Source: Oceanicella sp. SM1341
GTDB lineage: Bacteria; Pseudomonadota; Alphaproteobacteria; Rhodobacterales; Rhodobacteraceae
Length of the DNA stretch: 43,982 nucleotides
NCBI RefSeq assembly: GCF_003448965.1
Contig: NZ_QRGC01000036.1
Location: forward strand, 1-43,982
Reading direction: 5' to 3'
The notes beneath the pieces were generated by a model, which saw only the letters and a program-made list of their open reading frames with translations, was not told where the DNA came from and did not search any database. Below, one piece after another: positions 8,601 through 16,842 of this stretch. Position 1 is the stretch's first letter; every line of letters starts with the position of its first letter. The translations under genes were made by a program, and so were the position numbers.

Positions 8601-11600
8601 TGGGCCTGTAGCAAGGCACGAACCTGTCCGATATCGGCGGGATCGTCGATGCGCAGCACCACGATCGGCAAATCGCCGGAAATCGCGAGCGGCCAAAGGC
8701 CGGATTGACGTCCGGCGCCCCGTAACAAGGTGGCAGACGGCAGGCGGAAACGGCGATCATGATAGAGGACAGGGGCGGCGAGGCGTTGGAAGTCGGCGGC
8801 TTCGGTCGGCGAGATGCCTAGATGGCGCAGTTGCACCTGAGCCTGGGTCCAGGCCAGGGTCCGTGCGCGGTCATAGGCGCTGCGGTCGTGGTGCCGGTCG
8901 ATCAGATCCATCAGCGCTTCGCGGCTGTCGGCGGCCACCATCCAGACCAGGATCCGTGCGGTGCGCCCAGGCGCGATCAGGAGCCGGTTGCGCAGTGCGA
9001 AAACCGGATCCAACACCGTTCCCGTGGTCCCGGCGAGAGGCGCCGGATCGGTTATGGCGCGCGGCTGGGCCTGGTCATGATCGCGGCCGAAAGCGCTGTT
9101 GCGATCACTGTCATATTGCAGCGGCGCGACGGTCGTCCCCTCGACCACGGAGAACTGCGCCACCCAGATTTCCGGTTCCTCCGGGCTGCGCCGCCTGCGC
9201 CACGCAATCAACGCGCCGTATTCGGGCAGGAACTCGGTCTGAACGAACATCCGCGAGAAGGCCGGGTGCGCCTGTTCGGAGGCCGGATCCGCCAGCGTCA
9301 GTTCGACGTAGGACGTTACATCCAGTTCCCGGGGTTTGCGCCCGCCATTGGTCACCGACAGGCGTCGCACCTCCGCATCCGCCTCGCCCGAGACGAGAAC
9401 ATCCAGCACCGTTTCGAGCTGGCCTGTCCGGGCGGTGAAAGTCGCGTGATCCTCGAAGAACTGCACGTCCTGCGCGTCGGCAGTATCCGGCGCGCCAGGT
9501 CCGAACCTCTGGTCAGAGCCGTCCGAGAGATTCCGGATGTGGAGGATGGCGCCATGCGGATCCCGGGTCGCGTCCTCGCGCCAGCGGGTGAGCGCAATAT
9601 CGCCCCAGCGGCTGTAACTCCCGCCCGTGGCGGTCAGTATAACCGCGTAGCGTCCATTCGACATGAGATGAGTGACCGCGGGGCCGCCCGGGGGGCCGGC
9701 AATCCGGCGGCCCCGGTCCGCTTCGGACGGCGTCGGACCGCCGGGCCTGGCGTCCTCAAGCGGCGGCAAGGCGCGGTCGATATCGCGCGGCAGCCGTTCC
9801 TGGAGCAGCAGTTCGCTGGCATGGATCATCGGTTCATGGTGGAACCTCTGGCGCATCAGGCCGCCGGTCAGGGCGTTGGCGATGGCCACGATGGTCATCC
9901 CCTGATGATGCGCCATGTAGCTTTGCACCACGGCAACGCGGCGACCCGGCAGCACACGGTCGGGGGTAAAGTCGAGGGCTTCATAGAAGCCACAGAGCCC
10001 GAGGCCACCCATGGCCTCCAGGTCGTCGTAGTTCCGCCGTGCAGCACCGGGATCCAGCATCGCGGCCAGCCCGGTTGCATAGGGCGCGATCACCAGATCC
10101 CCGGCAAGTCCGCGCTTGAGCCCAAGCCCCGGCACACCGAAGGTGGAATACTGGTAGTTGAAATCCACATCCCGCGCGTTGAAACCGGATTCCGAAATGC
10201 CCCAAGGGACGCCTTGCGCCCGTCCGTAGGCGATCTGTCTCTCGACGACCAATCGACAGGTGTGACCCAGCTGACCGCCTTCGGGTTCTCGCATCACCAG
10301 CCCAGGCATCAGGTATTCGAACATCGAGCCGGCCCAGGAGACGAGAACGGCGCCGCCACGGGTTGCGGTGACCGTCCGCCCCAGACGGAACCAGTGCCGC
10401 AGCGGCAGATCCTGTTTGGCGACGGCGAAGAGACTGGCCAGACGCGCCTCGGAGGCCAGGAGGTCATAGCAGGACGGATCGAGACTGCTCTCATGGACCG
10501 AGTAGCCGATGGACAGCAGCTTGCGCTCGGGGTCAAGCAGGAAGCCGAAATCCATGTCCACTGCGAGCCGGCGGGCCTGCACTCCCAGCCGATGCAATTC
10601 TGCGGCCAGAGCGGCATGGTCGGCCTCGGTTGACGCGGTATCTGTCGCGGCTTCGGCCAAGCCGTCGCGAAGCAAGGACAACCATCGGGGCGCATGCGGG
10701 GGCATAGCCGCGGGCGTCGGAGTGGCGTGTTCGGCCTTGGCCGCCAGGCGTTGCAGGAAGGGCCAGTTCACTTCAGCCTGTTTCAGGCCATCGCGCAGCG
10801 ATCCGATCGCCTCGGAGCAGGAGTCACTGAGCGGGGACTTTAACCGCTCTGCGTCACGCTCCACCAGGTCAAGAAGATCGGTCAGCCCCTGAGATCTCTG
10901 ACGTGGCGTCGCGCCGGAATGCGCGGCCCAGTCCTCGCAGGCGTTGGCCAGTGCGATCAGGTGGCCGGCCAGATTGCCGCTGTCCACCGACGAGACATAG
11001 GGCGGGTCGAGAACCCTGCCGTCTCGCGTGTCGTACCAGTTGTAGAAGTGCCCCTTTACCCGCGGCAGCGCTTGCATCGTGCCAAGGGTCGCGGCGATCC
11101 GGCTGGCCGTCTGACGCAGGCCGATCCAGCCGAGATCGCAGGCTGTGACAGTCGACAGAAGGTAAAGCCCCATATTTGTGGGCGACGTGCGGTGCGCAAG
11201 CGTCGCGTGTGGCTGCTCCTGAAAGTTGTCGGGGGGCAGATGGCTGTCTTCTGGCGTGACGAAGGTCTCGAAGTAGTGCCACGTCCTGCGTGCGATCAGG
11301 CGCAATTCCTGTGCGTCCTGCGGGGTAAGGGCGGCGTCGGGCTGTGCACGGGAAGGCTCGCTGACGCGAAAGGCGATGAGCGGCGCGGCAAGCCAGAGGG
11401 CTGCAAAGGGCAGGATCAGGGGGAGCGCACCGGGGGCGGACAAGCCGGCCAGGCCTGTGGCTGACAGTCCCAGCAGGATCCCCGGCGCCATGGCACGTAA
11501 AAATCCCCGCAGATCGGGGCGCGGAGCGGTCGAGGCCGAGGCCGCCGTGGTCCATTCCAGGAGATGCCGCCGTGAAACCGTCAACCGCCAGAGTGTGCGG

Positions 11601-14317
11601 GCGATGGCATCGAGCGCGCGCCAGGCGGCGTCGGCGAGAAAGCTGACCGCCAGCCCGGTTTGCAGCACGGCAAGCGACAGGTCTTCCTGCATCAGGCGCA
11701 GGTGGTTGCCCATGTGAAGGCGGCGCTGATGCGGAACGGCGGAAAGGGCTGCGTGTAGGAAAGCGGGCAGGCTCATGGCGACCAGCGCCAGAGCCGTCGC
11801 CAGCAAGGCCGCCGGGCCAGGCAGAAGCCACCCCAGTGTCAGCAGGATAAGCGTAGCCGGGGCCAACAACGAGCGGCGCAGTGTATCCAGCACCTTGACC
11901 CGTCCCAGCGCGCCCAGCCCGCCTTCCTGGCCAAGCCAGGGCAGCAGTTGCCAGTCGCCGCGACACCAGCGATGGATGCGCCGCGCAGCGAGGTCCTGTC
12001 GGTCGGGGAAGGACTCGATCAGTTCCACGTCCGAGACGAGCCCGGCCCGGGCGAAGATGCCTTCAAGCAGGTCATGGCTGAGAAGAGCGTTTTCGGGCAC
12101 GCGCCCGGCCATCGCCGCCTGGAAGACATCGACGTCGTAGATACCCTTGCCGGTAAAGGAGCCCTCGCCGAAGAGATCCTGATAGACGTCCGACGCAGCA
12201 GCAGCATATGGATCCATCCCGCCCGGACCCGAGGTCGCGCGCTGAAACGCCGTGCCTTGCCGTTCCGGGGTCAGGGCGGGCGTGATCCTCGGCTGTAGAA
12301 TGGCGTGACCAGCACTGACCCGGCCGAGGGCCGTATCAAAGATCGGCTGGTTCAGCGGGTGCGCCATCTTGCCGATCAGCCGCAAGGCCGCGTCACGCGG
12401 CATCCGGGTGTCGGAATCGAGCGTCAGGACGTAGCGCACACCGGGGGGCACGGCTGGCACATGACCCTCTGCCGTGCGGTAGTCGGTATCATCGGCACCG
12501 CGCAACAGACGGTTGAGCTCGTGCAGCTTGCCGCGTTTGCGCTCCCATCCCATCCAAATCTGTTCGGCGGCGTTGTAACGGCGGTCACGATGCAGGTGCA
12601 GAAAGCGGGCACCGGCGGGACCCGCGCCGTAGACCTGGTTCAGTCGGGCAACCTCGACGTCGATCAACGCGACAAGTGGCGCATCCTCCGGCATGTCCTG
12701 TCCGGGGGCGTCCAGCCCGTCGGTCAGGATTGCAAAAGTCACGTCTCCTTGGGCGCCGGACAGATAATGGACTTCCAGCCCTTCGAGTTGTTCGGTCAGC
12801 TCTGCGCCATTTGTCAGCATTGTCGGCACAACCACGAGCGTGCGCAGCGAAGACGGCACGCCGCTCTCAAGCGCCAGTCCCGGCAATGCCGTGGCAGGTA
12901 CGGCCCAGGCCACCATGCGATCAACGATAAGTTGAGCGACGGCGCTGGCCGGGATGACCGCTGCGAGGAGCCAGAGCGCAAGCATGGTCCATGACGCGGA
13001 TGGGCCGGAAAGAGCCACCAGACTCCATGCGCTCAGCGCGAGCAGCCCAAGAGTGACACAAAGAATGCTGCCAAGGTATCCTGCGAGACCAGGCCGGAAC
13101 TGCGGGCGATGCCATCCCCTATATCGATAGCCGATCTGGCGTTCGAACGCCTCCCGGCCCTCGGCGAGGAGATGCCAGCCCGGATCGCTTCTCCGCAGGA
13201 TTTCCGGCTCGGAAATCCGGTCGCCATCCGCTTCCGGCGCAGCCACCGCCGTCGCCAGCACCTGCTCGGCCAGATCCAATTCGCTGTAGTCACTGTGGCG
13301 GGCGAGATCCTCGAGGGCATCGCGGTACAGGTTGCGGCTGGCGAAATCCATCGCCGAAAATCCCGGATGCTCCCGCAGCTTCGCATCGACCAGGCTGACA
13401 CTTTCAAAGAGCTCTGGCCAGTCCGTCTCAGCGATCGTGCGCAGGCTGGTGATGACGTTTCGAACCGTGACGTTCGAGGCGCCCTGACGCTCCTGTGCAT
13501 GCCGGACCGCCAGGTCGACATTCGACCCCTGCTTGGCCAGCCGATCCTCCAGCCAGCCGATGGCCGGTGTTGTGACAGGGTCGCAATCACGTAGCCGCTT
13601 CGCCAACTGCGCGGCAAAGATCTCAGAAAGTGGCTCGGACACGCCAATATCTGCAGGGATCCCGATCTCGGTCTGGCCGGCCTCCAGGAGCCGATCCGCA
13701 AGGGCATCCGCCGACAGGCGCATCCTGTGACCGAAGGTGATCTGGTCGGCCAGCCGCCGCAGGTTTTCCAGAAGGACGAGTCGGAGCGTTATCGGAACCG
13801 CCCAGAGCTCTCCTATGGTCAGGGGCTGTACCTGCTGATAGGCGCGCAAAAAGCGGGACAGTGCGGGGGCGTCGAGATGGCTGTCCGTATGGGCGACATA
13901 GGCCCAGATCAATTCGAACACTCGTGGATAACCGTGAAACGGCCCTTGGGCGAGTTTCGGCAGAAGCTTGTAGTAGCTGGGCGGCAAATCCGTACGGCAG
14001 TCGCGCACCTGCGCCTCGACCCTGTGAAAATTGTCCACCAGCCATTGGGCGGCGGGGACAATAGGTTTTCCCGACGCCAACTCTGAGAGACAGGCCTTGC
14101 GAGTGGCCCTCAGAGCCGTCGCATTGTCGTCCAGTCGCTGGCGCAGTGATGCGACACGCGGTGAAGAGGCGCAGATACGCTGCACCTCAGCCAGGCTGGC
14201 GGCGTGTTGCTCCAGCCTTTCTATACCGAAAAGCTCCGCGCGCACCGGCGCGACGCTCTTCCAGGGTGAGGTGCGTGTGCCGCGGAGGTTGAGTTGAGGT
14301 AGCGCCCAGGCCTTCAT
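5693..14317 (-). CDS. ndvB: Cyclic beta-1,2-glucan synthase (NdvB/ChvB type)
   Basis: A giant inner-membrane enzyme of 2874 aa from the ATG at 14317; an in-frame start at 14398 would add 27 residues with no family character. The order is a soluble N-terminal region (to about 400), membrane segments, a GT84 glycosyltransferase domain with the DSDT motif (near nt 12,415), a second membrane cluster (nt about 11,370-11,860), a glucoamylase-like domain (SSVDSGNLAGH, ISESGFNARD) and a C-terminal GH94 phosphorylase-like domain with ISDDCVWLGHAV and GSGDWNDGMNRVG. UDP-glucose is polymerised on the protein, trimmed by the GH94 part and cyclised, giving periplasmic cyclic glucans for osmoadaptation and host interaction. 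Length matches known NdvB/ChvB proteins and the frame is intact over 8.6 kb. The 43-aa gene upstream and the transglutaminase downstream share its strand. Confidence 0.95.
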   Translation of the reverse strand: MKAWALPQLNLRGTRTSPWKSVAPVRAELFGIERLEQHAASLAEVQRICASSPRVASLRQRLDDNATALRATRKACLSELASGKPIVPAAQWLVDNFHRVEAQVRDCRTDLPPSYYKLLPKLAQGPFHGYPRVFELIWAYVAHTDSHLDAPALSRFLRAYQQVQPLTIGELWAVPITLRLVLLENLRRLADQITFGHRMRLSADALADRLLEAGQTEIGIPADIGVSEPLSEIFAAQLAKRLRDCDPVTTPAIGWLEDRLAKQGSNVDLAVRHAQERQGASNVTVRNVITSLRTIAETDWPELFESVSLVDAKLREHPGFSAMDFASRNLYRDALEDLARHSDYSELDLAEQVLATAVAAPEADGDRISEPEILRRSDPGWHLLAEGREAFERQIGYRYRGWHRPQFRPGLAGYLGSILCVTLGLLALSAWSLVALSGPSASWTMLALWLLAAVIPASAVAQLIVDRMVAWAVPATALPGLALESGVPSSLRTLVVVPTMLTNGAELTEQLEGLEVHYLSGAQGDVTFAILTDGLDAPGQDMPEDAPLVALIDVEVARLNQVYGAGPAGARFLHLHRDRRYNAAEQIWMGWERKRGKLHELNRLLRGADDTDYRTAEGHVPAVPPGVRYVLTLDSDTRMPRDAALRLIGKMAHPLNQPIFDTALGRVSAGHAILQPRITPALTPERQGTAFQRATSGPGGMDPYAAAASDVYQDLFGEGSFTGKGIYDVDVFQAAMAGRVPENALLSHDLLEGIFARAGLVSDVELIESFPDRQDLAARRIHRWCRGDWQLLPWLGQEGGLGALGRVKVLDTLRRSLLAPATLILLTLGWLLPGPAALLATALALVAMSLPAFLHAALSAVPHQRRLHMGNHLRLMQEDLSLAVLQTGLAVSFLADAAWRALDAIARTLWRLTVSRRHLLEWTTAASASTAPRPDLRGFLRAMAPGILLGLSATGLAGLSAPGALPLILPFAALWLAAPLIAFRVSEPSRAQPDAALTPQDAQELRLIARRTWHYFETFVTPEDSHLPPDNFQEQPHATLAHRTSPTNMGLYLLSTVTACDLGWIGLRQTASRIAATLGTMQALPRVKGHFYNWYDTRDGRVLDPPYVSSVDSGNLAGHLIALANACEDWAAHSGATPRQRSQGLTDLLDLVERDAERLKSPLSDSCSEAIGSLRDGLKQAEVNWPFLQRLAAKAEHATPTPAAMPPHAPRWLSLLRDGLAEAATDTASTEADHAALAAELHRLGVQARRLAVDMDFGFLLDPERKLLSIGYSVHESSLDPSCYDLLASEARLASLFAVAKQDLPLRHWFRLGRTVTATRGGAVLVSWAGSMFEYLMPGLVMREPEGGQLGHTCRLVVERQIAYGRAQGVPWGISESGFNARDVDFNYQYSTFGVPGLGLKRGLAGDLVIAPYATGLAAMLDPGAARRNYDDLEAMGGLGLCGFYEALDFTPDRVLPGRRVAVVQSYMAHHQGMTIVAIANALTGGLMRQRFHHEPMIHASELLLQERLPRDIDRALPPLEDARPGGPTPSEADRGRRIAGPPGGPAVTHLMSNGRYAVILTATGGSYSRWGDIALTRWREDATRDPHGAILHIRNLSDGSDQRFGPGAPDTADAQDVQFFEDHATFTARTGQLETVLDVLVSGEADAEVRRLSVTNGGRKPRELDVTSYVELTLADPASEQAHPAFSRMFVQTEFLPEYGALIAWRRRRSPEEPEIWVAQFSVVEGTTVAPLQYDSDRNSAFGRDHDQAQPRAITDPAPLAGTTGTVLDPVFALRNRLLIAPGRTARILVWMVAADSREALMDLIDRHHDRSAYDRARTLAWTQAQVQLRHLGISPTEAADFQRLAAPVLYHDRRFRLPSATLLRGAGRQSGLWPLAISGDLPIVVLRIDDPADIGQVRALLQAHEYWLGRQLAVDLVILNEHPASYVKDLQTAIDITLRSSHSRPGDDTRPARGAVFALRSDLIAPDTRALLLAAARVVMLARRGMIGEQLDALLADPVTADTMIADMRQIGPAPQPANALRLRANRRDRTAPQRDEARPLSDRPHLEFYNGTGGFDREGREYVIRLGPPDSTPAPWINVIANPDFGFQVSASGSGSTWAENSRDNQLTPWSNDAVADPPGEAIYIRDDDSGVLFSPTARPLPLSAGAGPHIVRHGFGYSRFEHQANGIDCELVQFVPRADPVRVSRLFLRNTGTQPRRLSVVTYSEPVMGQSRAASAPFLVTSHEPETGALLVQNPWNTTFPGRVMFAALNAPSGPAEAWTGDRTEFLGSCGSHADPAALRRGAVMSGRVGAGLDPCLAMMKTLTLAPGESIELVHLLGQCADAAAVVPLLKRLWSADMQAELAAVQTYWDDTLGDLRIETPDRAMDIMVNGWLPYQALACRIEARAAFYQASGAYGFRDQLQDNMAFMLTRPDRTRAHLLRVAARQFPEGDVQHWWLPHSGQGVRTRISDDCVWLGHAVAAYVTSTGDRAILDEQVPFLEGHRLGETEHDAFFLPDDAGHGAALFDHCALGLDRALSLTGEHGLPLIGSGDWNDGMNRVGAAGRGESVWLGWLLLQTLGAFVPLAEKRDPARARRWREQAETLRLSMETHTWDGDWYRRATFDDGTWLGAAGSPACCIDSIPQSWAVLSGQADPDRARRAMESVDSLLVDRENDLARLFTPPFGIGPDSGSQDPGYIAGYPPGLRENGGQYSHAAMWAILAWARLGDGARAAELFAILNPINHARTPEGVQRYRTEPYAVAADVYSVAPHIGRGGWSWYTGSAAWMHRAAIEGILGVTQDGDRLRIAPTMPPDWPGFSMTLRVAGTSCRIRIERADHPRATLDGHPITAGPVVFLPLDGGSHDLNLTLGRLVSTETAAGIDSSALPIPPD

Positions 14318-14413
14318 GCTAGAACCCTGTCGGCAAGCGGGCAATTTTGCCGACTTGCCGCATGGATGCACGTTCTGTTCCCAGGCCCAGGCGATCACAC
14401 AAGAAGAGTTGGG

Positions 14414-14545
14414 TCAGGCCTTTTTCCCCTTTGGCTTTGTGTCGATCGTCAGGCCCTTGCTGAAGGAGGGCGCCGGAACCGGCTCAGCCTTCTTCTGCTT
14501 CGGCTTCTTGTCTTCTCGGCCGCGACGGCTTTTGCCCTTCGCCAT
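14414..14545 (-). CDS. 43-aa lysine-rich protein
   Basis: A short gene with an excellent ribosome binding site (AGGAG, 7 bp before the ATG at 14545). The product begins MAKGKSRRGREDKKPKQKK, is strongly basic, and has a Pro-rich middle (EPVPAP) and a basic C-terminus (KPKGKKA). It resembles tiny conserved proteobacterial proteins of the form MAKGQxRSNxExKKPK; their function is unknown, with nucleic-acid binding a guess from charge. It sits about 97 bp upstream of the glucan synthase start on the same strand and may lead that transcript. Confidence 0.7.
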   Translation of the reverse strand: MAKGKSRRGREDKKPKQKKAEPVPAPSFSKGLTIDTKPKGKKA

Positions 14546-14802
14546 GGTGTTCTCCTAAGTGCTTTGTGTACGTGGAAAATTCTCTCGCCTCGACGAGGCG
14601 AAGACCGCATGCGTCGCGGGCCAGGATTCCGAGGGCCACGCAACTCCGCATCGGTGCAATTTAGGAGTATCGCCGAGGTCGGCCGCTTCCATGCTGATCC
14701 AGATCAGCGTTCAACGAGGAGTTTTTCTGCTGCGTGTTCCTCTCGCAGCGAGACCGGTCTTCAGTCGTGCCGAATTACCGGAGTGGGGAAATCGGTCTGG
14801 CG

Positions 14803-14867
14803 CATGTCGCCTCCGGCGGACGGTCGTCACGATCACCGCCGCCAATTTCAGTCCCGAGGCCCCCTGA
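14803..14867 (+). pseudogene. Remnant of a second methylase-helicase gene
   Basis: This stretch matches nt 27663-27746 inside the large methylase-helicase gene of the same window. The shared CATGTCGCCTC is followed by a deletion of about 20 nt and then by near-identical sequence around GTCACGATCACC. Translated, VTITAANFSPEAP here matches VTITGANFRPEAP there in 11 of 13 positions. The remnant has at least two deletions and ends at 14867, three bases before the last codon of the truncated AbiEii gene (14870). It marks an old recombination junction between chromosomal and element DNA. Confidence 0.7.
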
Positions 14868-14869
14868 AC

Positions 14870-15529
14870 TCAGAAGAGATGGATCGCCGTGGCCTTCTCC
14901 CAAAAGGTTTGTTCGGCATGCATCACGCGCGGTGTCGCGGTCGGAAAGGTCACGCCCTCGATCAGCCCATTCGCGTCGCAGGCGACGTCACGCAGGCGCT
15001 CCGGTTCGCCCGTAGACCTCGCGCCGAATTCCAGCATGACGCTCGGGGCGACATAGCCGGAGCCAGAAGAGGCAGCTTCGTAATCGATGAAAAGCTTGTC
15101 GCCATCTGCCCGTGTCGAGGCGGGGAGCCCTTGCGCTGCAATGGCGTCCTGGATCAAAGGCTGCGTCGTTTCGACGACCCATCTCGGCAATCGATCCCGG
15201 ACAGCTTTCGACCAGCGCTTCTCCTCGCTGCGTGTGATTGGCAGGGCTTCTGCGCGGTCGCCCACCAGATCAGGCGCGACTGCCCGAATGTCATAGGTCA
15301 GATCAACATCTTCAGAAAAGCGCTGGATCACCCCATAGGCTTTGGAAAGGGAGGTTCCGCCCTTGAATACGAGGTGCTCACCAAGCTCGGAACTGAAGAG
15401 GGTCTGAAGGGCCCAGACAACCCAGACGTCCTTTTCCAGCAGGTGCGCGGGCCGCCCGGAGCGATCTGCAGCTACGGACAGGGCCTCCTTGCGGTCTGCA
15501 GACGACAACGACAGGAAGGGCTCAGACAT
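14870..15529 (-). CDS. abiEii: AbiEii-type nucleotidyltransferase toxin, C-terminally truncated
   Basis: A nucleotidyltransferase of the AbiEii/AbiGii family, the toxin half of the type IV AbiE abortive-infection pair. Motif I is visible as FKGGTSLSK (64-72 counting from an alternative start at 15556) followed by SEDVDL, the metal-binding Asp pair. The family core ends here at FWEKATAIHLF and then TGA, at about 219 residues; usual members have 280-330 and carry a further basic/KDxxDL-type motif. The truncation coincides with the edge of the helicase remnant. The ATG at 15529 is chosen because it overlaps the AbiEi stop by 8 bases (ATGTCTGA), giving translational coupling. With part of the active region lost, toxicity is doubtful. 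Confidence 0.85.
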   Translation of the reverse strand: MSEPFLSLSSADRKEALSVAADRSGRPAHLLEKDVWVVWALQTLFSSELGEHLVFKGGTSLSKAYGVIQRFSEDVDLTYDIRAVAPDLVGDRAEALPITRSEEKRWSKAVRDRLPRWVVETTQPLIQDAIAAQGLPASTRADGDKLFIDYEAASSGSGYVAPSVMLEFGARSTGEPERLRDVACDANGLIEGVTFPTATPRVMHAEQTFWEKATAIHLF

Positions 15530-16118
15530 GCGCCGCCTTTCCGACACTGCGTGCAAGCCAGGTCGGGAACTGCGGTGCGGCGGTTACCAATTCGTCAAAC
15601 GCCGCTGCGGGCAGTTTTTGCTTCAGCGATCTGAGCGCGGATTCCGCCTGTTCCGGCCCGAGCCAGGCCAGGGCGCGAACGGCACTGCCTGCCGGCCGCT
15701 TCCCGAGGGCAAGCTGCCATCGGGGGGCGTGGCGCAGTTCGACGAGTTGTTTGCCCAAGGAGAGCGTGCGGCTGCGACCCGAGGTCAGATACACGGAGCG
15801 AACAGGCACTTGCGTTGTCAACCCGAGCGCATTCGCTTCGGCGGCGCCGGTTGGAACGATGACTTCGCCACGTTGCGCCGCGAGGGCCTCGACGGCCTGT
15901 TCCACGGACGGAGCGCGCGTTCCAAACCGGCTTTTGATCGGTCGCAGGTAAACGCCGCGTCCGGCACGGATCAACTGGCCGCGCTCGGCAAGGCGCGACA
16001 AGGCCTGATCCACACCGGCACGGCTGCCGAGGTGCAGCAGGCCCTTTGCGGCAAGTGGTGCTCCTTCCGGAAGTCCCTCTGCGTGGGTCAATATCTGTTC
16101 TGCAAGGTGCTGCATCAT
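15522..16118 (-). CDS. abiEi: AbiEi-like antitoxin (DUF6088-type)
   Basis: A 198-aa protein with an N-terminal winged helix (about 1-65, including AAKGLLHLGSRAGVDQALSRL and the wing RGVYLRP) and a C-terminal AbiEi-like domain (VPTGAAEANALGL, VYLTSGRSRTL, ELRHAPRW). In AbiE systems this protein represses its own operon and counteracts the AbiEii nucleotidyltransferase. The ribosome binding site AGGAGA lies just before tandem ATGs at 16118 and 16115. Its promoter and a 30-bp palindrome sit immediately upstream. The downstream toxin overlaps it by 8 bases. The antitoxin looks full-length even though its partner is cut short. Confidence 0.87.
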   Translation of the reverse strand: MMQHLAEQILTHAEGLPEGAPLAAKGLLHLGSRAGVDQALSRLAERGQLIRAGRGVYLRPIKSRFGTRAPSVEQAVEALAAQRGEVIVPTGAAEANALGLTTQVPVRSVYLTSGRSRTLSLGKQLVELRHAPRWQLALGKRPAGSAVRALAWLGPEQAESALRSLKQKLPAAAFDELVTAAPQFPTWLARSVGKAAHV

Positions 16119-16125
16119 TGTTCTC

Positions 16126-16162
16126 CTGTCAGAAATATACGCAGTTTTCTGACAGAATTCAA
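16126..16162 (-). promoter_or_regulatory. abiE promoter overlapped by a perfect 10-bp inverted repeat
   Basis: On the minus strand, TTGAAT (-35, 16162-16157) and TATATT (-10, 16139-16134) are separated by exactly 17 bp. Arms CTGTCAGAAA (16126-16135) and TTTCTGACAG (16146-16155) form a perfect 10-bp inverted repeat with a 10-bp spacer that covers most of the promoter. AbiEi antitoxins are known to bind inverted repeats in their own promoters, so this is the likely operator. The predicted transcript would begin almost at the ribosome binding site. Confidence 0.75.
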
Positions 16163-16250
16163 TCCGTACTGTTGGGCGAGATGAAGAGGGTGGTGGCTTC
16201 GTGCCGTGGGTAGCAGGTTGGCCTTCGGCGATTTTCAGAGGGGAACACGT

Positions 16251-16514
16251 CTACCGAAGACCCTGCAGTTGCAGGCATTCCTTGACGGCTGCAGCCCGCC
16301 TCTTGTCCAGGTACTCGGCCAGATCATCGATATGGACGCCTTTGGCGCATTTCTGGGACGCTTCCATGCGGACGAGGGGGAGGACGATGGAACCAGCCGA
16401 GACTTTGCGGATGAACTTGTCGGTGCTCAGGCCGAAAAAATCCCTGGCGACATCCTCCGCAGGAATGATCGGTCGCCCGGAATACATCGCTATCAAGAGA
16501 AACGCCGTGTTCAT
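16251..16514 (-). CDS. PrtN-like pyocin activator family protein
   Basis: An 87-aa protein from the ATG at 16514 (an in-frame ATG at 16532 adds six residues). It matches PrtN, the pyocin gene activator of Pseudomonas: MNTAFLL.A.Y.GRP.IP at the N-terminus, a middle FFGLSTDKFIRKVSAGSI.LP.VR, then EASQKCAKGVHIDDLAEYLD. PrtN activates bacteriocin and prophage-derived genes. Homologues occur in alphaproteobacterial mobile DNA without pyocin genes, and no pyocin genes are visible here, so the target is unknown. It lies 132 bp from the AbiEi start on the same strand. Confidence 0.85.
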   Translation of the reverse strand: MNTAFLLIAMYSGRPIIPAEDVARDFFGLSTDKFIRKVSAGSIVLPLVRMEASQKCAKGVHIDDLAEYLDKRRAAAVKECLQLQGLR

Positions 16515-16532
16515 GATCCCGGAATGAAACAT

Positions 16533-16842
16533 GATCGCATAGATGGGAGAAGGGCGCGCAGCCGGTTGTCGGGGAGACGGATAGCATAGAGCGCAAATCG
16601 GACGGGAGCGTTGGATCGGGGAGACTTTTGGGAGCGCATGAATGGGTAGGGTGCAGGGGCTTGGGCCTTTTGTGCGCGAGTCCCCACGCCAGGCAAAGCT
16701 ACTGGAAAGAACGCGACATCAGTGCAGCATTTGCGGTGCAGACAACCCGACATACCGCTGGAGGCGCTGCAACACTGGTGATGCCGGCAAGAGGAGGGGC
16801 ATCCAGGCCCTGGCAGCGCATTGAGGGCCGAACCCTCCGCGT
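16533..16842. other. 310-bp gap with no supported gene
   Basis: Both strands contain open frames of 60-110 codons, but none has a convincing start or family signature. The region must hold the promoter of the PrtN-like gene. I see no clear hairpin with a T tract. Confidence 0.4.

Noticed and set aside
8822-10633. 603-codon open frame opposite the glucan synthase
   Set aside because: Antisense shadow of the high-GC third position; no recognisable protein sequence.
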